A DNA stretch of 64,000 bases from Atriophallophorus winterbourni (taxonomy: Eukaryota; Platyhelminthes; Trematoda; Plagiorchiida; Microphallidae). The notes below the pieces were generated by a model. It did not search any database and was not told the origin of the DNA. It saw nothing but the letters and a program-made list of their open reading frames with translations. Below are positions 40,525-53,060 of the stretch, piece after piece. The DNA is taken from positions 62,001 through 126,000 of the forward strand of contig JACCGJ010010771.1 in assembly GCA_013407085.1 (NCBI GenBank), in the 5' to 3' direction. Position 1 is the first letter of the stretch, and the number at the start of each line of letters is the position of its first letter. The translations under genes and the position numbers were made by a program.

Positions 40525-43500
40525 GACTATTATAAGAAACATACCCAAAAATTTCAAGATAATAGCTGTAAGCAACCAAATGGATAGTACCGACCCATCA
40601 ACATCTAGTGATGCTGTTCAAACTACTCACTTGACATTATCGCCATTACAGAAACATGGTATTCTTTCCAATTGATTGAAAAACATAGATATACATTCCA
40701 GATATGAATTTGATAAGGGGCGATCGAGAGAGAATCGGTGGCGGCGTTGCTCTCTTTTATCATAATCTCCTCCAGTGCCGTCCAATAGACTACACAGAAT
40801 GCACCCTCGTGAATACAATTTGGTATTCGTTAACGCTGATATCAGTTTAAATTTGCGTGATTAGCGTAGTCTACCAGTCTATTTTATCTACGGAATCGTA
40901 ACACGAACGGTTGATCTAAGTTCTTCAGCTATATACTCGCACTCAACAAGCAACAATACTTGTTATGGGCGATTTTAACCTGCCTACTCTTAATCTCAGA
41001 GATGTTCACTCCCCACAAACGCTAGAATGCCGATTTAAGAAATCGTAAAACGAACGGTTGATCGGAGTTCTTTAGCGATTTACTCGCACTCAACAAGCAA
41101 CAATACTTGTTATGGGCGATTTTAACCTGCCTACCCTTTATCTCAGAGATGATCACTCCCCAAAAACGCAAAAATGCCGATTTAGAGTGTTACTATATTC
41201 AGACCCTTTATAAAACCATGTTCACAAATGCACTCGGTGAAGAGGTTCTGACCATCCATGACTCTTGGATTTGGTGTTAACATCGGAAAATTAACCTGTC
41301 GAAGCGATCGGATTCCAGGCTCCGCTGGGTCTTAGTGAACATTCAGTGCTCGTGTTCGACTTTGTTTGCAGTACGCATCAATTTTTTTCTCAGAATGAGG
41401 TGCTTCGCCGGGTAAGTAAATTCGACCTGAGTATCTCGCTCGTGCAGATTCATCATTGGCAGACAGACCACATAAGATCTGACTCGCAATGAAACGAACA
41501 TACAGATTTTCAGAAACTGAAGATAGTCAAAAACTCGCAGATCGATCCTAGACGATCCGAGCATGAGCTTCGTGCGTAGCAGAACAAAAAAGTGGATAGC
41601 GCTCAAGCGATCATCGTGGATGCAGCATAAAACCATCAATACTTCTACTTCTTGACAACATTTCCGTATGTTACGCAACAAAATGACTTCACTTGTTCGA
41701 GAGGATAAGAAAGTGCACCAATTGATGCTGCTATAAAAAATGGAACGCACACCTGAGTTAATATACGAAACCATGAACGCAAAAGCGAAAGTCAAACCAC
41801 GTATTTTTAAGGTCCGGAATGGTGAAAAACTCATGAAGACTGCGTTGAAACCGCGAAAACTCTCGCAATTTATTACTCTAAAGTGTTCATGCCAAACGTT
41901 TCAGTGGAACGTTATGTGTATTCAGCCGACTCAGGAATCCAGACATTGGGCGACATTTTGATAAATCCAAAGATTGTCAAGTCAATTGCTCAAAATAAAT
42001 GTAAGAAACTTTCCAGGTGCGGGTAGCATCACAACGGATCTGCCATCGTCAGCTTTGTGAACCGCTTTGCATTCTGTTTGACCATTCGATGCTTAAAGAA
42101 GTGGTACGGTAAGATTGGAGTTCTGGTGTGATGACACCTATCTTTAAAGGAGGGAGCCGATCTAACACTGCAAATTATCATCTTGTCACACTATTACCTA
42201 TTATTGGTAAGGTTATGGAACGTATAGACTCGGAAAAATTGGTTGCACACTTTGATTTGCGTAATTTGTTTTCACCATCGCGGCATGGATTTTATTCTCG
42301 TCACTCTTGTGTAACGAATCTTCTCATAGCGTTAGACGACTGGAAGAAGGAGTTGGATAAAAGTTCTTGCATTCACGTCTGTTACTTAGACATTCCTAAG
42401 GATTTTGACAGAGTCAATCACCATTTGCTTCTTTAAAAACTGATACGTCAAGAAATAGGTGAACCACACTTTTCATGGTTGTGCGACTACATGTCAGATC
42501 GATACGCCAGAGTGGAAGTAAATGGAATGCTATCCCGAATGTTTTAAACCACCGGTGGAGTCTCACAAGGATCTGTGCTATGCCCACTCATCTTTCCAAT
42601 ATACATAACGATTTACCCCCTCGCCTCATGTCATCCAAAATGGACCTGTTCGCGGATGATATGAAAATGTGGACGTAAATTACTTTTGCAGATGATTTTA
42701 AGAAACTGCAAAGGGGTTTGGACAACGTGTCAATTTAGGCGGTCGTAAATGATATGACATTCAACATACGGAAAAGTAAGATGCTCTAGCTTTGCAAGAA
42801 TGTTCCCTTGACATACTGATTGGGAACTAAAAACTTGACATGGAGCTCGTTGGCAAAAGATCTTGGAGTATTGATTAGTAGAAACCTCAAGAGCACGGTG
42901 CACCTTCAGAATATATATAGACAGGTTAACAGATTGTTAAGTATCTTTCGAAGAGAATTTGGGAGATTATCGCTGTAACGTTACCAAGGATAATGGACGT
43001 CAACCTTCGCCTCACGATGGAGTATGGGGTAGAGGTTTGGGCTCCTTGACTGCGAAAAGATATTACTCTCTTTGATACAGTCTATCACAGAGCAACAAAG
43101 TTAGTGATTGGTCTTCGCAAAGATTGCGACGTATGGTCTATGTGACTTTACCCAAACGAGGATACGACGCGATATTAATCTCAATTATAGAATTGTGTCT
43201 ATCGAAAGACATTCATTAAAACACTTGCTTGATGTGTGTGATTGAAAAGTGACACGCGGACATACCTTATCCCTTTACATCCTAAGTTCCAGTACTGATT
43301 GTCAAGGTCACTTTTTCGCCATACGTGCTATATTTCTTTGGAATTCCCTACCCAAACATGTGGTGGACTCTCCTTGTATGGCGGTGTTTAAAGAGAAATT
43401 GGACTTAAATATGCTGAAGAATATCATTCGTGAGCCTTACATTTGATATTTCCTATTTCTTTGATACTATTATATATTTCACATTTTCTTTCATACCATC

Positions 43501-43560
43501 ATCCTGTGGCGTTGTTAAGTATTAACTTATTTAACTATCAATCATTGAATACTTGAGGTT
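40525..43560 (+). pseudogene. Family J LINE, copy 2 (left arm of inverted duplication)
   Basis: Follows copy 1 throughout. GDFNLPTL occurs twice because of an internal duplication at 40906-41180. The linker ELIYETMNAKAKVKPRIF is near 41755; TPIFKGGSRSNTANYH is near 42135; VCYLDIPKDFDRVNHH is near 42380; MDLFADDMKMWT is near 42640 with FADD intact; the C-terminus is SLPKHVVDSPCMAVFKEKLD near 43350. Many stops and frameshifts. It shares private changes (for example TGTGATTGAAAAG near 43236) with the minus copy at 50.3-53.1 kb. Confidence 0.9.
40906..41180 (+). repeat. 137-bp tandem duplication inside LINE J copy 2
   Basis: The segment from AATCGTAACACGAACGG to CGATTTAAG is repeated directly with a few substitutions, duplicating the GDFNLP endonuclease motif. 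It is not present in the right arm or in copy 1. Confidence 0.85.
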
Positions 43561-43599
43561 TCCCAAGACAAGATTGTTCAATGGAGACAGAATGGCAGC

Positions 43600-44903
43600 T
43601 GCTCCGAAAATTCGGGTATCGATCTCCGTATCTGCTGAAACGTTATCCGTAATGTTTGAACAAGTTATGTGAAATGATTTACTGGTACAAGCTGACCGTT
43701 TCCACAATTGATGATAAGAGGTGTTATAGTCTCTTGACAGAGGAATTTAGCCTTACTTATGCTGATTGTTAGCGCAAAAACTTCGCATGTCTTTAAAACT
43801 CAATCCATTAGTTACTTGTGGTATTTTCGGCAGTTAGCTAAGTGGTTAGCACATCCCGTAACTTAGTTTGTAACTCGGGTGGTTCATTTTAAAATGCTTC
43901 ATATCACATCGTGTTCGTAGTTGGATACCTATTGTACTCGTTCTTAAAGTGTGCTTAGGCAGCAGTGCAAAGTGAATACTAAGCAGCGTAGTAGCCAGAA
44001 CACACCCTTGCAACGGTTAAAATAAACTGAATTCTTCACGCCAGAGTTGAAAGAAATGATGAGCTTGAGTAGTCTTTGAGGGCACCCTATAAGAGCTCTT
44101 TTCGGACTGAATCGAGAAAGTGCGATTCGGCATAGCAGCCTTTTATCGATTCTCAGTTTTCTGAAGCCGATTCGATTTGGGTTCTCTTTTTAAACTGGCT
44201 GAGAAGGCTTTTGCAAATCGCGCAGGTAGATCATGATCGCAAATGTGAGTGACGTCTATTCTATGCTTAGCAGTTAATCTCGTGTGAGTAAGATTCAGTT
44301 TTGCACAGACCAATGAATGATCAATGTCGCTGTCTGCGCTTTGATATGATCTGTGTAGGAGTACGCTTCCCATATTAGTGCGCCTAACAAAAATAAGATC
44401 AAGCTGATGCCAATGCTAAGAGCGAGGATGTTTCCAAGAGACTTTATGTTGTCGTTTTGTTTGAGAGAAAGTATTACTGACACAAAGACAGTACTGTGTG
44501 CACATTTTTAAATGGCGTTGTCTATTTTCATTGGTTTTACCTACACTGAACCTTTGGAGACAATTTTGACAATACTCGTACTCTGCACCAACTTTGGCAT
44601 TGAAATCACCCGATACCACTACACAGTTTTTTGTGGCACGATTTTGAGGACTGTTGTAAGGTTATGATAAAAAGCGTTTTTTTTCAGCAGGCGTCGCTGA
44701 GACCGTCGGTGCATAAACGTTGACCAAGGTGATGGTACTAGTAATGCACTTCAGATTGAAAGTTCAAATCCGTTTGTTCCGAATGCTGCTCGGTTCTGCT
44801 GCTTTTAATATGTCATTTCGTACGGCAAATCTAACTTTCTGCAACCGAGGCTCATCCGAACCCCTTCCTTTCAAAAAATTGTAATCTTTTTATTTCAGCA
44901 TAA
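43600..44903 (-). pseudogene. RTE-A LINE, minus strand, 3' and endonuclease parts with internal deletion
   Basis: 43600-44095 is the reverse complement of the RT C-terminal region, matching 49880-50341. From 44096 to 44903 the minus strand encodes endonuclease: HLKMCTQYCLCVSNTF, HKVSWKHPRS and RSYQSADSDIDHSLV, with a better SDH motif than the plus copy. The RT N-terminal part is deleted between. The element continues at 48068 after the RTE-B insertion. Confidence 0.8.
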
Positions 44904-44916
44904 CAGTGTCTGGTGA

Positions 44917-47900
44917 ACTCCGCCAAGGACGGTCTCAAGCCCGTCTGAGAAATGAGGAGGGTTATGCTTGGGGCTAGCTACCCTATCCTACCCTACCTAC
45001 ATTGCTACGAAAACGATGACAACAGATCCGAAAATTCTACTACAGGAGTGACGCGAACCTTACAAAAGGTCCCATGACGGATGGAGATGAAACCCAAAAG
45101 GAAGTTTCCAGCCCGATGGCCGATCTCCCTGCGCCGAAAAGAACGATAAGACTTGGTTGCTGGAACGATCGAACGCTGTATCAAGCTGGAAAGCTGTTTC
45201 AAGCCATACATTAGCTCAACAGGTATGATCTGAGTATACTTGGAATGTCCGAGGTGATATGGACCGGCTCTGGACAGCGAAAGCTAGATAGAGGTGAGAC
45301 TATTATTTGGTCAGGAAGGCAAGATAACCTCCATCGTAGTGGATTCGCTCTGCTTGCAAGCAGAAAGACCAGCAGTACGATCATGCAATGGGAGTGTGTA
45401 AACGAGCGACTCCTATATGCCAGACTAAACTCGAGCTTTTGCAAAATCTCGATTGTGGTAACAAGCTCAAACAGAAGATGCAGCCCAAGAGGAGAAAGAC
45501 AGGTTTTACGAGGCCATGCAATCAGTCTTGATGGTCGTCCCAAAGCAGGACCTACTGGTGGTAATGGGAAATTTTAACGCTAGAACCGGAACTGTAAATA
45601 CGGGCAGGGAGCGTACCATGGGAGTGCATGGTGTTGAACAACAGAACGATAATGGGGAGAGGCTACTTGACTTCTGCGAAGAGAACGATCTTGTTGTTGG
45701 AGGCTCCCTATTCTCCCACAAAAACATCCATAAAATAACCTGGTTTCCTCCGGACGGCATAACAGAAAGTCAAATTGATCACATGATGATAAATGGTAAA
45801 TGGAGGCGCTCATAACAAGATGTGAGGGTCATGCGTGGTGCCGATATTGGTAGCGACCATTTCCCGGTTGTGGGAAAGATTTGTTTGAAACTGAGAAGGG
45901 CAAATATCGGAATTCAGCACAGCCCAAGGTTGAATGTGAACAAGCTGAGCGATGACGCCACGAGAAAAGCTTTTAGCAACAAACTGTGGGAGGAAATCAG
46001 CACCCGGTCCAAGGATTCAATGACGATTGATGTTTTCAACCGCACACTAAAAGCCGTCGGAGAAAAACTCCTCGGGTACAGAGAGAAGGGGGCAAAGTCT
46101 CATTGATCTCGGCGAAAACCTGGCAACTCATAGAAGAGAAAAAAGATGTAAAGAAACGCATGCTGAGCAAGAAACCGTCTAACGAAAGGAATGCCATCAC
46201 TGAAGAGTATAGAATGAAAGATAAGACGGTTAAAAATCAGCGAGGAAGGACAAAAGACGGTATGTGGAAAACTTGACACAACAAGAAGAAGAGGCGTGCC
46301 GAATGAATGATTTCAGAACGTTATATCAGATTAATCGAAAGCTCTGCAATCGTAGTCAGGCAAGCAATCAGCAAGTGAGGACCCATGGTGGAGAAGTAAT
46401 AACTGCTGCGAAAGAAGAGTTAGCCAGATGGCGAGAACATTTTGAGCTCATCATAAACCGCCCACCGCCTCAAACCAACGTCGATATACCTGAGTCAGCT
46501 ACAGACCTGGACGTCAACACAGACCCCATTAGCTTTTAGGAGGTGCGATTTGCTATCCAGAGGTTGAAAAATGCGAAGGCAGCAGGTGACGATGGAGTGT
46601 ATGCCGAACTGCTGAAGGCGGAAACCAAAGAGACGCCGAAAGTTTTGCGAGACGTATTCCAGAACATATGGGATACTTAGCAGATACCGGACGCTTGGCG
46701 TTCGGGTACCATGATCAAATTTTCCAAGAAAAATGACTTGAGATACTACACCAATTGGCGAGGTATTACGATTCTATAAGTCACGAGCAAAGTATTCTGC
46801 CACATCATTCTCCGACGTGTCTCCAATGCAGTTGAATCCATTTTACGACCAGAGCAAGTCGAGTTCAAGAAAGAAAAATCTTGCATTGAACAAATCTTCG
46901 TCATCCGTCAAATCCTGGGGCAGACAAATTAATGGAATGCAGAGCTATGTGTGGCCTACATCGACTTCCGGAAGGCCTTTGATAGCATTCACCGAACAGT
47001 GTTATGGAAAATTTTCCTTCAATATGTTATACCATTAAAGATAGTAAATCTCATAAAAGCCTTTTATGAGAAGTTTGAATGCCAAGTCGCCAACATTGGG
47101 ATACTCACTGAGAAGTTTGATGTTCGTACGAGAGTGAGGCAAGGATGTATCCTCTCACCGATACTCTTCTTCCTAACAATAGACTGGATTATGAGACAGG
47201 TGACCGATGGCGGGGCAGCAAACATTCCATGGACCCCAGTGGAACAGCTAGAATACCTGGACTATGTGGATGATGTTGCCCTTTCGGCATGCAAAATCAG
47301 TGACATCCAGAACAAAAGCGATCGACTACCGGCAATTAGCAAGATTGTGGGTTCAGAAATTAACGCTGGCGAATCGGAAGTAATACGGAAGAATGTTTCA
47401 GAGCAACCATTAGTGTTCGTGGACGGTCAACCGCTAAGTGAGGTTACAGATACAGTCTACCTTTGGAGCAAAGTGACTGTAAATGGTGAATGTGAATATA
47501 AGGTCAGCAGAAGGATCGGGAATGCGAACCAAGCATTCTGCATGCTGAGTTCCATTTGTAAATCCTCTGCTCTCAGCATTACCACGAAGATCAGTTTCTT
47601 TAAGAGCAACGTTCTTAGTGTGTTTCTGTATGCATCGGAATGCTCGAAGACGACCGCTGCCATTGAGCGCAGAATTAACGTATTTCAAACTGAGTGCTTG
47701 AAAAGGATTCTACGGACTTTTTGGCCACACATTATTTAGAATGAAGATATCCTGCGAAAAACTGTTCTGTAGGTGGTATCTACCGTAGTCAAAAGACGAC
47801 GGTGGAGATGGTTTGGTCATGTCTGCAGGATGAATCCCAGTTCGCATACGAAGGTAGCCATTTACTGGCTTCCGCAAAGTAAACGAATAAGGGGACGGCC

Positions 47901-48054
47901 CAAGAAAACTTGGCGCAGAACGTTGGAACGCGAACTACATGCACAAGGATTCATGCTGTAGACGGCAACGGAAGCAGCCGCAGACCAAAACCACTGGCGT
48001 GGGGTTGTCTTAGTCTCATGTGCCACCCGGCACGGAGAGGACTGACTGAATGAC
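44917..48054 (+). mobile_element. RTE-B LINE, full-length insertion with 13-bp target duplication
   Basis: A 3,138-bp element flanked by CAGTGTCTGGTGA at 44904-44916 and 48055-48067. It has a 5' UTR of ~157 nt, then ATG 45074 leading to RTIRLGCWNDRTLYQAGK, the endonuclease start. The endonuclease continues with LLVVMGNFNARTGTVNTG (45550-45590), DHMMINGKWRR and IGSDHFPVVG near 45850. RT: RKAFDSIHRTVLWK, VRQGCILSPILF and YLDYVDDVALSA (YVDD near 47265). C-terminus: RRWRWFGHVCRMNPSSH, GRPKKTWRRTLERELHAQG. Stops at 45212 and elsewhere, plus frameshifts, make it inactive. It is inserted in a minus-strand RTE-A. Confidence 0.93.
46951..47739 (+). pseudogene. RTE-B reverse transcriptase domain, longest surviving frame
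   Basis: A 262-codon frame inside the RTE-B element. It holds AYIDFRKAFDSIH (first catalytic Asp), VRQGCILSPILFFLTIDWIM, EYLDYVDDVALSACK (catalytic Asp pair) and the thumb-like KSNVLSVFLYASECSKTT. It ends in a TAG, after which the frame continues into the HVCRM-GRPKKTW terminus. Catalytic residues are retained although the element as a whole is broken. Confidence 0.88.
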
Positions 48055-48067
48055 CAGTGTCTGGTGA

Positions 48068-48520
48068 TTGCGTCTTTTGCAGGGCAACGACGTCGACATT
48101 CAGCCTCTTTATCTTATTGTTGATCACAGCTGATTTTCTTACGCCTCTAATATTTCAGACGTCGTCATGTAATCTTGGAAGAATGGACAGGACGTTCCAA
48201 GTTCTCAGTTTAAGAACTGACCGTTAGTGTTTGATAATGCGTTTCGCTGATGCGGAAATATACAGTCTGATTGTCGGTTCATTCATAACCCCCATGCACC
48301 CAATGAGGATAGCAGACCGTGGCAAGACGGCATTTTGTTAACTGGGGGCTGCCCATTTAGCGCGGGCGGTAGCAGTCCAATGAGACCTGAAATTCTCTCC
48401 CACAATCGGAAGCAGTTTTATGCGCTGAGCTCTACGCCAGTCGAGCCATAGCTTTAAACCGGTATCCGCTGCTTCCCGTGTTATTATCCGTAGAAGCGGA
48501 ATGGAGTGTCCTCTCCATTT
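48068..48520 (-). pseudogene. RTE-A LINE 5' end, minus strand (continuation across RTE-B)
   Basis: Reverse complement aligns with 34330-34600 (KLGTWNVRSM region, AACTGGGAACCTGGAACGTCC equivalent) and then with the 5' UTR-like block shared with 15290-15360 and 31090-31170 (CTCTACGCCAGTCGAGCC). Together with 43600-44903 it forms one RTE-A copy split by RTE-B. Confidence 0.75.
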
Positions 48521-49234
48521 GATTTTTCAGGAACAAATTGGATATATTTATGTGTTGTAATTTCGCCCTACATCTTGTTTGTAGAACATGATTTTTATAC
48601 AAACGAATATTTTTTCGATCATGCAGACATAATCCATGACATTTTTTTCTAATTACAAAAGAGTCTATCTTTCTATTGACACAATTTATTTTGTCCATAT
48701 ATTTATTGTCCGTATACAAATATTCTGTGGTGTTGAACTGCTGCGAGCTTTTTTATGCCATAAATTCTTGACTCTTGAATCTTGAAGCATTAAAGTCAAT
48801 TTCTGGTAACCTAATTGTCAACAAAACTCAGCAGATCGGAAGGTAATTCCGATGGATTTATGTTCCCTTTTTAATCTTCTTATTCACACTTTCCGTAAAA
48901 ACATGAATTTATTCATATATAATTTATTTATCAATTTTTATGACAACTTCAATACAATTCGCACCACTTTTTCCATAATTACCTTCCATTTCTGTTCTAC
49001 ATTTGTTTCTTGCATCCTTGCCATTCGTAAATCTTGACATAATTTAAATGAAATTTTATTTCTATTAGACATTGATATTTTTTCTTACCTACTGTATATC
49101 AATTTCCCTTATGGAACGGAAAAAAATGTTTAAAAATCCCGCTTACTTCGGTCACTTGCACTCTACTATTTTCTTTTGTTGTTCAAATTTTGATAAACTG
49201 ATCATGTATTGCATGCCTTTGATATCCAAGAATA

Positions 49235-49235
<1 letters not shown>
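48521..49235. other. Non-coding stretch, nothing recognised
   Basis: AT-rich spacer before the ATT microsatellite. Confidence 0.4.
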
Positions 49236-49316
<81 letters not shown>

Positions 49317-49339
49317 GTTATTATTATTATTATTATTAT
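49236..49339. repeat. (ATT)n microsatellite
   Basis: About 104 bp of ATT/TTA triplets with one interruption near 49317. Confidence 0.97.
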
Positions 49340-49342
49340 AAC

Positions 49343-50341
49343 TCCTCTCTATCCTGAGGACAACATGGATTTACCGCACGCATTTGAAACCTTTGTGCGA
49401 TTGCCAACCATTAAACACTTTGTTACGCTCCTTATTCTTGATGAGCTCAACAGAGCACTCGACTTCATAGCGAGCAGAACGTTCATTAGTGATAACGGAA
49501 TTTCATCTGTGCTCAGTAAATACTGTAGAACAGCTTTAATGCAACCACTGCATCGATTGCTCCATTGCTTCACGGGGAAGGATTTTGTTCCACAAGAGGT
49601 GTGAGTCACCAAAATCATCACGCGTTTTGAGTATAATGTTGATCGCGATGCTTGCAATAATTACAGAGGGAACTTCCTTCTGAATGCCGTAAGCAAATTG
49701 TTTGCTAAAGTTTTGCAAATTCTGCTTCAAGAATAAGCTGACAGAGGATGATGAACAGTAGTCTTGAAACCCTCACTAAGACAACTTCAAGAAAAGCGAC
49801 GTTAATGCTTGTCATTATGTGCTATTTTCGGTGATCTGACAAAAAGATTCTAATTCGTTAGCAGGAATGTTGTTTTCAAAACACTTGATCTTATAGGCTG
49901 CCCTCAAAGACTACTAAAGCTCATCATTTCTTTTAACTCTGGCGTGAAGAATTCAGTCTATTTTAACCGTTGCAGTTCAGACGCATGTGAAATTCGCCGA
50001 GGAATCGAACAACGTGTGTTCTGGCTACTATGCCGCTAAGTATTCTCTTTGCTTTGCTGCATTAGCACACTTTTAGGACGAGTACAATAGGTATCCACCT
50101 ACGAACACGATGTGATATCAAGCATTTTGAAATGAACCACCCGAAAGCACAAACCAAATTACGGGATGTGCTAACCACTTAGCTAACTGCCGAAAATGCC
50201 ACAAGTAACTAATGGATTGAGTTTTAAAGACATGCGAAGTTTTCGCGCTAACAATCAGCATAAGCAAGGCTAAATTCCTTTGTCAAGAGACTGTAACACC
50301 TCTTATCATCTATTGTGAAAACGGTCAGCTTGTACCATACC
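49343..50341 (+). pseudogene. RTE-A LINE fragment, plus strand (right arm)
   Basis: Reads VRLPTIKHFVTLLILDELNR, SVLSKYCRTALMQPLHRLLH, FVPQEV-stop, CNNYRGNFLLNAVSKLFAKV, then RT text to about 50340. From 49880 it is the inverted counterpart of 43685-44095. Stops and deletions are present. Confidence 0.8.
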
Positions 50342-53060
50342 GCCATACAAGAAGAGTCCACCACATGTTTGGGTAGGAAATTCCAAAGAAATATAGCACG
50401 AATGGCGAAAAAAGGGCCTTGACAATCAGTACTGGAATTTGCGATGTAAAGGGTTAAGATATGTCCGCGTGTCACTTTTCAATCACACACATCAAGCAAG
50501 TGTTTTAATGGATGTCTTTCGATAGACAAAATTCTATAATTGAGATTAATATCGCGTCGAAGATACGACGCGAAATTTCTCTTCTTTTTCTTTTCTTCGA
50601 AAGATACTTAACAATCTGTTAACCTGTCAAAATATATTCTGGAGGTTTCCACTAATCAATACTCCAAGATCTCTTGCCAACGAGCTCCATGTCAAGTTCT
50701 CAGTTCCCGATCAGTATGTCAAGGGAACATTCTTGCGAAGCTAGAGCATCTTTCTTCTCCGTATGTTGAATGTCATATCATTCACGACCGCCTTAATTGA
50801 CACGTTGTCCAAATCCCTTTGCAGTTTCTCGAAATCATCTGCATAAGTAATTTACGTCCACATTTCTATATCATCCGCGAACAGGTCCATTTTGGATGAC
50901 ATGAGGCGAGGGGGTGAATCGTTATGTATATTAGAAAGATGAGCGGGCATAGCACAGATCTTTGTGAGACTCCACCGGTGGTTTAAAACATTCGGGATAG
51001 CATTCCATTTACTTCCACTCTGGCGTATCGATCTGACATGTAGTCGCACAACCATGAAAAGTGTGGTTCACCTATTTCTTGACGTATCAGTTTTTAAAGA
51101 AGCAAATGGTGATTGACTCTGTTAAAATCCTTAGCAATGTCTAAGTAACAGACGTGAATGCAAGAACTTTTATCCAACTCCTTCTTCCAGTCGTCTAACG
51201 CTATGAGAAGATTTGTTACATAAGAGCGATGTGATTAAAATCCATGCCGCGATGGCGAAAACAAATTACGCAATTCATAGTGTGCAACCATTCTTTCCGA
51301 GTCTATACGTTGCATGACCTTACCCATAATATGTAATAGTGCTACGGGACGATAATTTGCAGTGTTAGATCGGCTCCCTCCTTTGAATATAGGTGTAATT
51401 ACGCCGAACTTCAAATATTTCCATATCACTCCGTTAAGGATCGAATAGTTGAACATGCTAGAATTCGGTTCACAAAGCTGACGATGACAGAACCGGAGCA
51501 ATTCCGGTATAATGTCATCCGGTTCTGTGGATTTTCTCAAATTTGGTTTGAGCAATTGACTTACGACAATCTCTAAATTTATTGAAATTTCGCCAAATGT
51601 TTCGATTCTTTAGTCGACTGAGTGCTCAAAACGTTCCACTCGAGACATTGGCGGGAGCACTGTAAAGTAACAAATCGCGAGAGCATTTGCGGTTTTCAAC
51701 GCGGTCTCAGTAGGGTTTTCACCATTCTCGTCGGTAAAAATAGCTGGTTTGACTTTGCTTTTGCGTTCATGATTTTGTATTCTAACTTAGGTTAGCATTC
51801 CATTTTGACACTAGCATCAATTGTTAGGTTTCCTTTTCCTCTCGAATAACTTAAGCTATGAAGTGAACGTATTGTTGACTTTTTACTGCATCCACGCTGC
51901 TTGCTTCAGCGCTATTCACTTTTAGTTCTGCTGCGGACAATAAAAATAAATTTATGATCGGATCTTTTTGGAACAATCTGCGAGCTCTCGTCTATCTTTA
52001 GTTTTAGAAAATCGTCTGGTTTGTTCTATTGCAAGTCATGGCTTATGTGGTCCGTCTGCCAATGCTAAATCTGCACGAGCTATTTACTCAAGTCCAATTT
52101 ATATACCCGGTGAACCACCCCATTCAGAACAAGAGATTGATGAATATTACAGACATAGTCGAACACAAGCAGTGAATTGTCATCAATACCGAGCGGAGCC
52201 TCGATTCCGATCGTTTCGACAGATTGTTCCTCCGATATTTACATCAAATTCAGGACGGATGGACGGTCAGATCCTCTTCACCGAGTGCACTCGTGAACAT
52301 GGTTGGATAAAGGGACTAAATCTGGTACCTCTCTAATGCGGTGTTCGAGCTTTTGTCAGGTGTTATCGTTTTTAGATAAAAGGTAGGCAGGTTAAAATCA
52401 CCCATAACAAGTATTGTTGCTTGCTGAGTGCGAGTCGAGCGATGAAGCACTTGGATCAATTGTTTGTTGTACGATTCCGTAGATGTAAGAGACCGGTAGA
52501 TCACACCAATCATGCAAATTACACCAGACATCAGCGTTAACGAACACCAAATTGTATCCTCGAAGGTGAATTTTGTGTTGTCCATTGGACAGCACTGGAT
52601 TCGATTATGATAATAAAGAGCAGAACCTCCACCATTTCTCTCTCGATCGTTCTTTATCAAATTCATATTTGGAATGGATATCTCCGTTTCAATCAATTAG
52701 AAATTATACCATGTTTCTGTAATGGCGATAATGTCAGGTGAGTAGTGTGATCATATCTCGGTTAATGCTGATAATTTGTTCGAAAGTCTTTGCGCATTTT
52801 TATATATACATTTTATAGAGTCTGTAGTGTTCAAAACATGAAAGGTTATCAAAGGGTCTGCTCAGTTGCAGCCTGATTGCTCAAGTTTTTTTGAAACTCT
52901 CTCATGATATTCAGTTTGAACTGCAACGAAAGGCGTCGGTGGATCGGTACTCTCAGTTCGCTTGATTCCGGTTAATATTCTGGGCAAGCTCAACTTGACG
53001 TTTCGGGATAGGTTTCTACTATTAGCTTTACATACACGTTTGATGCTCTTGGTCATTTAG
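50342..53060 (-). pseudogene. Family J LINE, copy 3 (right arm of inverted duplication)
   Basis: Minus-strand copy. MTRGHILTLY is near 50475; MDLFADDIEMWT near 50890-50850 has FADD intact; the MLKPNLRKSTEPDDIIPELL block is near 51555; the endonuclease region is 52330-51970; NRERNGGGSALYYHNRIQC is near 52640 and the ORF2 start near 52740. A deletion of about 190 bp near 50575 and a 3' truncation at 50342 distinguish it from copy 2. The open plus-strand frame at 51968-52336 is antisense to the endonuclease and not a gene. Confidence 0.88.

Noticed and set aside
49209..49341. Frames with long Ile or Leu runs
   Set aside because: Translation of the (ATT)n microsatellite.
51968..52336. A 122-codon plus-strand frame that looks like a novel protein exon
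   Set aside because: It is the antisense of the endonuclease region of the minus-strand LINE J copy. The same antisense frame can be followed in copy 1 near 574-248.
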